Source: Marsupella aquatica (taxonomy: Eukaryota > Marchantiophyta). From it: DNA of 64,000 nucleotides. Position 1 is the stretch's first letter. Each line of letters begins with the position of its first letter. A program made the translations under genes and the position numbers. Below are positions 60,297-64,000 of the stretch, piece by piece. The notes beneath the pieces are model-generated. The model did not search any database. It was not told where the DNA came from and was given only the letters and a program-made list of their open reading frames with translations. The stretch is from NCBI GenBank assembly GCA_973895155.1, contig OZ316894.1, forward strand, positions 7,626,001 to 7,690,000. The letters are read 5' to 3'.

Positions 60297-60540
60297 GCTG
60301 TGGTTAGTACCTTAGGGAAGTGAGCTGACCACAGCCTCAACTTATGGTTTTTTCCTTACTAGCGCACTCGACAAAATGCTGACAATAGGCTTAACTTATA
60401 GTTTTTTCACTACCGTCTCTCGACAAAATGCTGAAAATAACCTGAACTTATGGTTTTTTCCAATCTCTCGACAAAAAGCTGAAAATACCCTGAACTTATG
60501 ATCTTTTGATTACCAGCTCTAGAGAAAGAGCGGACCATTA
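60277..60540 (+). mobile_element. Element end Y, copy C
   Basis: Four tandem units with CTTATGG-type cores at 60340, 60395, 60447 and 60495 end in CTCTAGAGAAAGAGCGGACCA, the reverse complement of the left end at 49189. It is preceded by TTATACTGGCAGCTGTGGTT, which appears inverted next to body X at about 50560. Body X itself is absent. Confidence 0.7.
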
Positions 60541-61308
60541 GTGAGAAAATTCAGGTCTGGATCTGGAGCCGTCGTCGTCAATTTTGTCTCAAACAAATAA
60601 AGCAAACGAATAAACCGACTACTTGAGATCGCTGATAAGCTCGATGACATTCCCATTGTCAGATTTGTGTTGGGCAAAATAAGCCATCGTTACTTCCAAG
60701 ATAAATCGTTGCCGGACTGGTGTCTCGTTCCCTTCAAATTCAGACGAAGAGCTCAGTTTCGGTTTCGTCTACAAACAAGTAAACCACCTACTTTAGATCC
60801 ATGAAAAGTTCTTGGTCAATTCATCACAATTCTGTGTTGAAAATAACTCCAAGGAGAGTGGATCGAGGAAGAGCCAAGGGGAATATCGACCAAAGAACAA
60901 AATCAAATTTACAACAGACTTGCACGAGACTGTCACGTCGTTCCAAAGCGCATTTCATGATGATACAGGTTCGAACAGGGATGCCAATAAATTCTTCGCA
61001 TCTAATCTTCTGTCGCATCACAGTCATGCGGTACAGGTGACAAACCACATTAAAACCCAACTCAATTTCCCGCACCAGCTACATTTACTCGAGCTTCAGC
61101 TCGCACCACACTCTCGAGAGTTTAGCTTTGAGAAGGACCTCAAAAGGTACACTAAAGATGAAATGACGACCGCAATTCTAATCAACCTTGCATCTTCGCG
61201 ATAATGACACCGCGATTCCGAAGGGAGACACTTAAAGCGGAGTCAATTGGTGCACGTTAGAAAGTACTACGTATTACTCGGAAGAGCTTAGCGGTAAGTG
61301 TGCTAGAG
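60541..61308. other. Intergenic, upstream of the dCMP deaminase
   Basis: A 130-codon frame at 60812-61204 has no known motif. The last few hundred bases are the likely promoter and leader of the next gene. Confidence 0.45.
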
Positions 61309-64000
61309 ATGCCTGCCTCGTCAGTACAACGTCGAGATGTAGCTGTAGCAGTGGTGGCTGCAGCGGTTGGTGGGAGTGTTGTTGCCGGTGCTTTTGCGGC
61401 AGCCTCTGTTCTCAGACACTCTCAATCAAATGGTTGTTCCAGCGATCCAATTACCCGTGACAATGCTGAAAGTAACGTCATTGTTGCGTGGGTCAGACAG
61501 CTTTTTGGACGGGTCTCGACAGTGCAGGTTAGTCCCGTTCTGGTTTCGCCTTCAAGTTTTGCAAAAACGATTAGACTGTGAATCACTTCATGTGTAAGGC
61601 AATTTGATCCCCAATCTCTAGTGTTGAAACTCGTCCATTGAGTTTCCTTGGCAAATTCATGCTGGAGTTTAATGCTATGCGGTTGCTATTTCTTGATTTA
61701 AAACCTGCAAGGTTTTGTGATATGGTATCCAATTTCTTTGACTGGGTGTGGGTCTGGACCCTTGAAGGTTCTCGAACTTCTCTTTTTAATTTTGTTGTTA
61801 TTTTCCCATCTTCTGAGCATGGAACAAACCAACCTGGGTTTTCATTTAAGTTTGAACTATTCTCCCTCCCCCATCAAAACGGCTTTTGACAGAGATTAAT
61901 TTGAGGTTTAGGGTTTAAGGTTTGGCGCGCTAGACCCTACACTTTAAAACCCTGAACTATCCAATGGGTGCTAAGACTGAAAGAATCCTTGTGATTGTGA
62001 TGAAGTTTTCCAATCTGAATTCACGTTCTATCCTTGAAGAGTGAGGAAAGCCATACATCAGGATTGTGGAGCCCTCACTGACTTCTCAGGAACAGAGCTA
62101 CACAGCAGCAAGCATTGAGAAAATTGGCGGCACACCCAATGGTAGGCATTGCAATGGGTCGGGCAAGGCTGATCCCTTCAATCCGTCCAAGCGGAAAGGG
62201 TGGGTTTCTCTCTTCTGAGCCGACGACAACTGTTTTTTCTTCGGTGTGTTTGGAACGCTTGCTTAGGCAAAGATGTAGTGTGTAGGCAAGCTGTTAAACT
62301 TCTTTCTAACCTTGTGACTTGAAGATTCATGGCGGGTTCTCGGCTACTCATCTTGATAAACAAAACTGCCAGGCTTCAGTGATATAGGAAACTGTCAGGC
62401 TTCTATTTCCTACACCATCCTTGGGTTTACTAAAGAGGGAGACGATTGCAGTGAGTCACAGTTACTTTCTTTCTATACTTCTCTCATGATTACAGATTTT
62501 TGGAGCTGCTGATCACCAGAGATCCATCCGTCTGAAAGCATTCGTTGCAGATAATGAGGCGATGCTACTTGTGGATTTCGCAGGTACTTGTCATGGAATG
62601 ATTATTTTATGGCAATTGCATTCCTCTCAGCACAACGTTCCAAGGATCCCAACCGCCAGGTACGCAATTTCCGTAGTCTTTCCGGCTGCGGTCGTTCCAG
62701 CTGCTAGGATAAGGAAGAACAATCAGTTGAAGTTTTCTGCGAGCTCCGAGTCCTGTCATCTCGGGTTTTGGTGCTGATACATATCGCAAAAAATAACACA
62801 GTGAGCTGAATTGTTTCGGTGGCATCATCATTCTTTGAGATACGATATGGCTTTCGTTTCGGCTAGTCATATAGTAGCAGGTGGCTCTTTTTCCAGGTTG
62901 GAGCATGTTTAGTCAGCCAAGATCAAGTTATTCTCGGTAAGTATCCACTTTATCTTCATATATGAGTATTACCTACCAATGGTCATATCAGCTGCCATCA
63001 AAGAATATGGTGTTGCATATGGTTGTATGATCTGGAGTGATTTAAGTGGGTACATTTAAGAAACTGCTAAGTTGTCCTTACACGGAAGTTTCCACCGTTT
63101 GGCAGGAATTGGATATAATGGCTTCCCAAGAGGATGCTCTGATGATGAACTCCCATGGGCTAAGGTTGGCTTTCTGTAGATTACATTATATCTGCAATAG
63201 TGAGGGATATGTCGAGCCGTCTCGGGGATGAAATGCAATCAGTCTAACCTGAGTTCAGTAAATCTCAGGGGGTCTGGATAATGAGAGGCATTTATTACGG
63301 TTGATTTCTCTTTGCTGGTTCTGATAGCTTTGAAAATTACTCCGGTGCAGATGTCAGTGGATGGAGACCCTTTGAAGACAAAATATCCGTGTGTACAACA
63401 ATACTTGAATCCTTTGTTGCATTTTCTCCGTGTATTCAGGATTTTGTCTTTGTATTTAGGGACGTTGGCATCATATGAGAATTACTTTAGCATAACTTTC
63501 ATTTAACCTCAATTCTTATCAATGGTTTAGGGTTCTGGCCCCAAGTCTGTGATTTCTGCTGTTATGCATGTGGTGCTAACCAAAATATTTGATTCCTTAA
63601 TATGGCTCTTAAAATGAGCAGTCCTCAAAGATTCCAGTTTCGTCAATATTGAACTCGTCTCTGCAAATCTTGGTCTTATTTGTGATTCTTTTGCACTTCT
63701 CATTCATAAATTTGGTAGCAAGGTAATATCTGTGCACAGCCTGGTCCTGTTTGTTAATTAGTTTTGTTCGCAGATATGTTTGCCACGCAGAGGTCAATGC
63801 CATCATGAACAAGAACCATGCTTCAGCGGCTGGTCAGGTGCATGAATCGACTATTTCAACGCATATATTTTCCTATCTCATGTACATACACCATTTCGTG
63901 TTATCAGACAATTCCCTCATCGTCGAGAAGGAATTAAGCTACAAAATCCTAATGTATCGAACTCCTCTGTGCTCTGCAGCGCCTCTATGTCACAATGTTT
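61309..64000 (+). CDS. DCD: dCMP deaminase (5' part, cut by window end)
   Basis: Converts dCMP to dUMP for dTTP synthesis. Exons 61309-61527, 62090-62199, 62584-62659, 62897-62936, 63106-63164, 63351-63388, 63774-63837 and 63980 onward join with GT-AG ends and matching phases. Residues 1-73 contain a hydrophobic stretch ([20 protein letters not shown]). The catalytic part follows: [51 protein letters not shown] and [15 protein letters not shown]. The HAE motif supplies the zinc-binding His and the catalytic Glu. The window ends after RLYVTMF, just before the expected PCxxC zinc cysteines. Plant homologues share the hydrophobic N-terminus and the PSKR-x-GYLSW junction. Very small exons (38-76 bases) are notable. 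Confidence 0.92.

Overview
The window is nuclear DNA from a land plant. The genes have GT-AG introns, and their products are plant-type: a family-1 UDP-glycosyltransferase with a full PSPG box, a USP-domain receptor-like kinase, a type II peroxiredoxin, a PLAC8/DUF2985 membrane protein and a plant dCMP deaminase. I lean towards a bryophyte or another early-diverging land plant because of the compact genes, the intron-poor loci and a MerT/MerP-like protein. No marker here settles the species.

Layout. 0.3-3 kb: four-exon UGT (+). 3-8.8 kb: AT-rich intergenic DNA with short duplications. 8.8-9.5 kb: a piece of a non-autonomous element with tandem-repeat ends. 10.7-11.1 kb: a small ORF of unknown function whose sequence recurs inside another copy of that element at 49.4-49.9 kb. 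11-19 kb: repeats and no recognisable gene. 19.3-20.0 kb: intronless MerT-MerP-like fusion (+). 23.5-30.9 kb: decayed USP-kinase gene (+) lacking the kinase N-lobe. 31.9-34.4 kb: type II peroxiredoxin (-), convergent with the kinase. 34.4-41 kb: repeats and SINE-like sequence. 41.0-43.1 kb: 709-residue PLAC8 protein (+) with an NPF-rich tail. 43.3-47 kb: duplicated non-coding DNA. 47.2-47.4 kb: bL31-type ribosomal protein (+). 48.3-49.0 kb: conserved plant protein of unknown function (+). 49.2-50.6 kb: foldback-like element carrying a gene fragment.

51.7-58.3 kb holds the most unusual module. A 0.4 kb direct repeat leads into a six-exon gene for a 764-residue DDE-type transposase-like protein with an inserted SAP domain. 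Two mutually related genes of unknown function lie on the opposite strand and converge on it. 58.3-61.3 kb: repeats, including another element end. 61.3-64 kb: dCMP deaminase (+), seven exons plus the start of an eighth, cut by the window edge.

The host genes look like independent housekeeping or stress loci (glycosylation, peroxide removal, metal binding, organellar translation, pyrimidine salvage) and not a cluster. The strongest leads are the MerT-MerP-like fusion, the SAP-containing transposase with its two companion genes, the gene fragment carried in an element, and an in-frame stop before a sixth NPF motif in the PLAC8 gene. Exon models come from reading splice sites and phase by eye; no search or alignment program was run.
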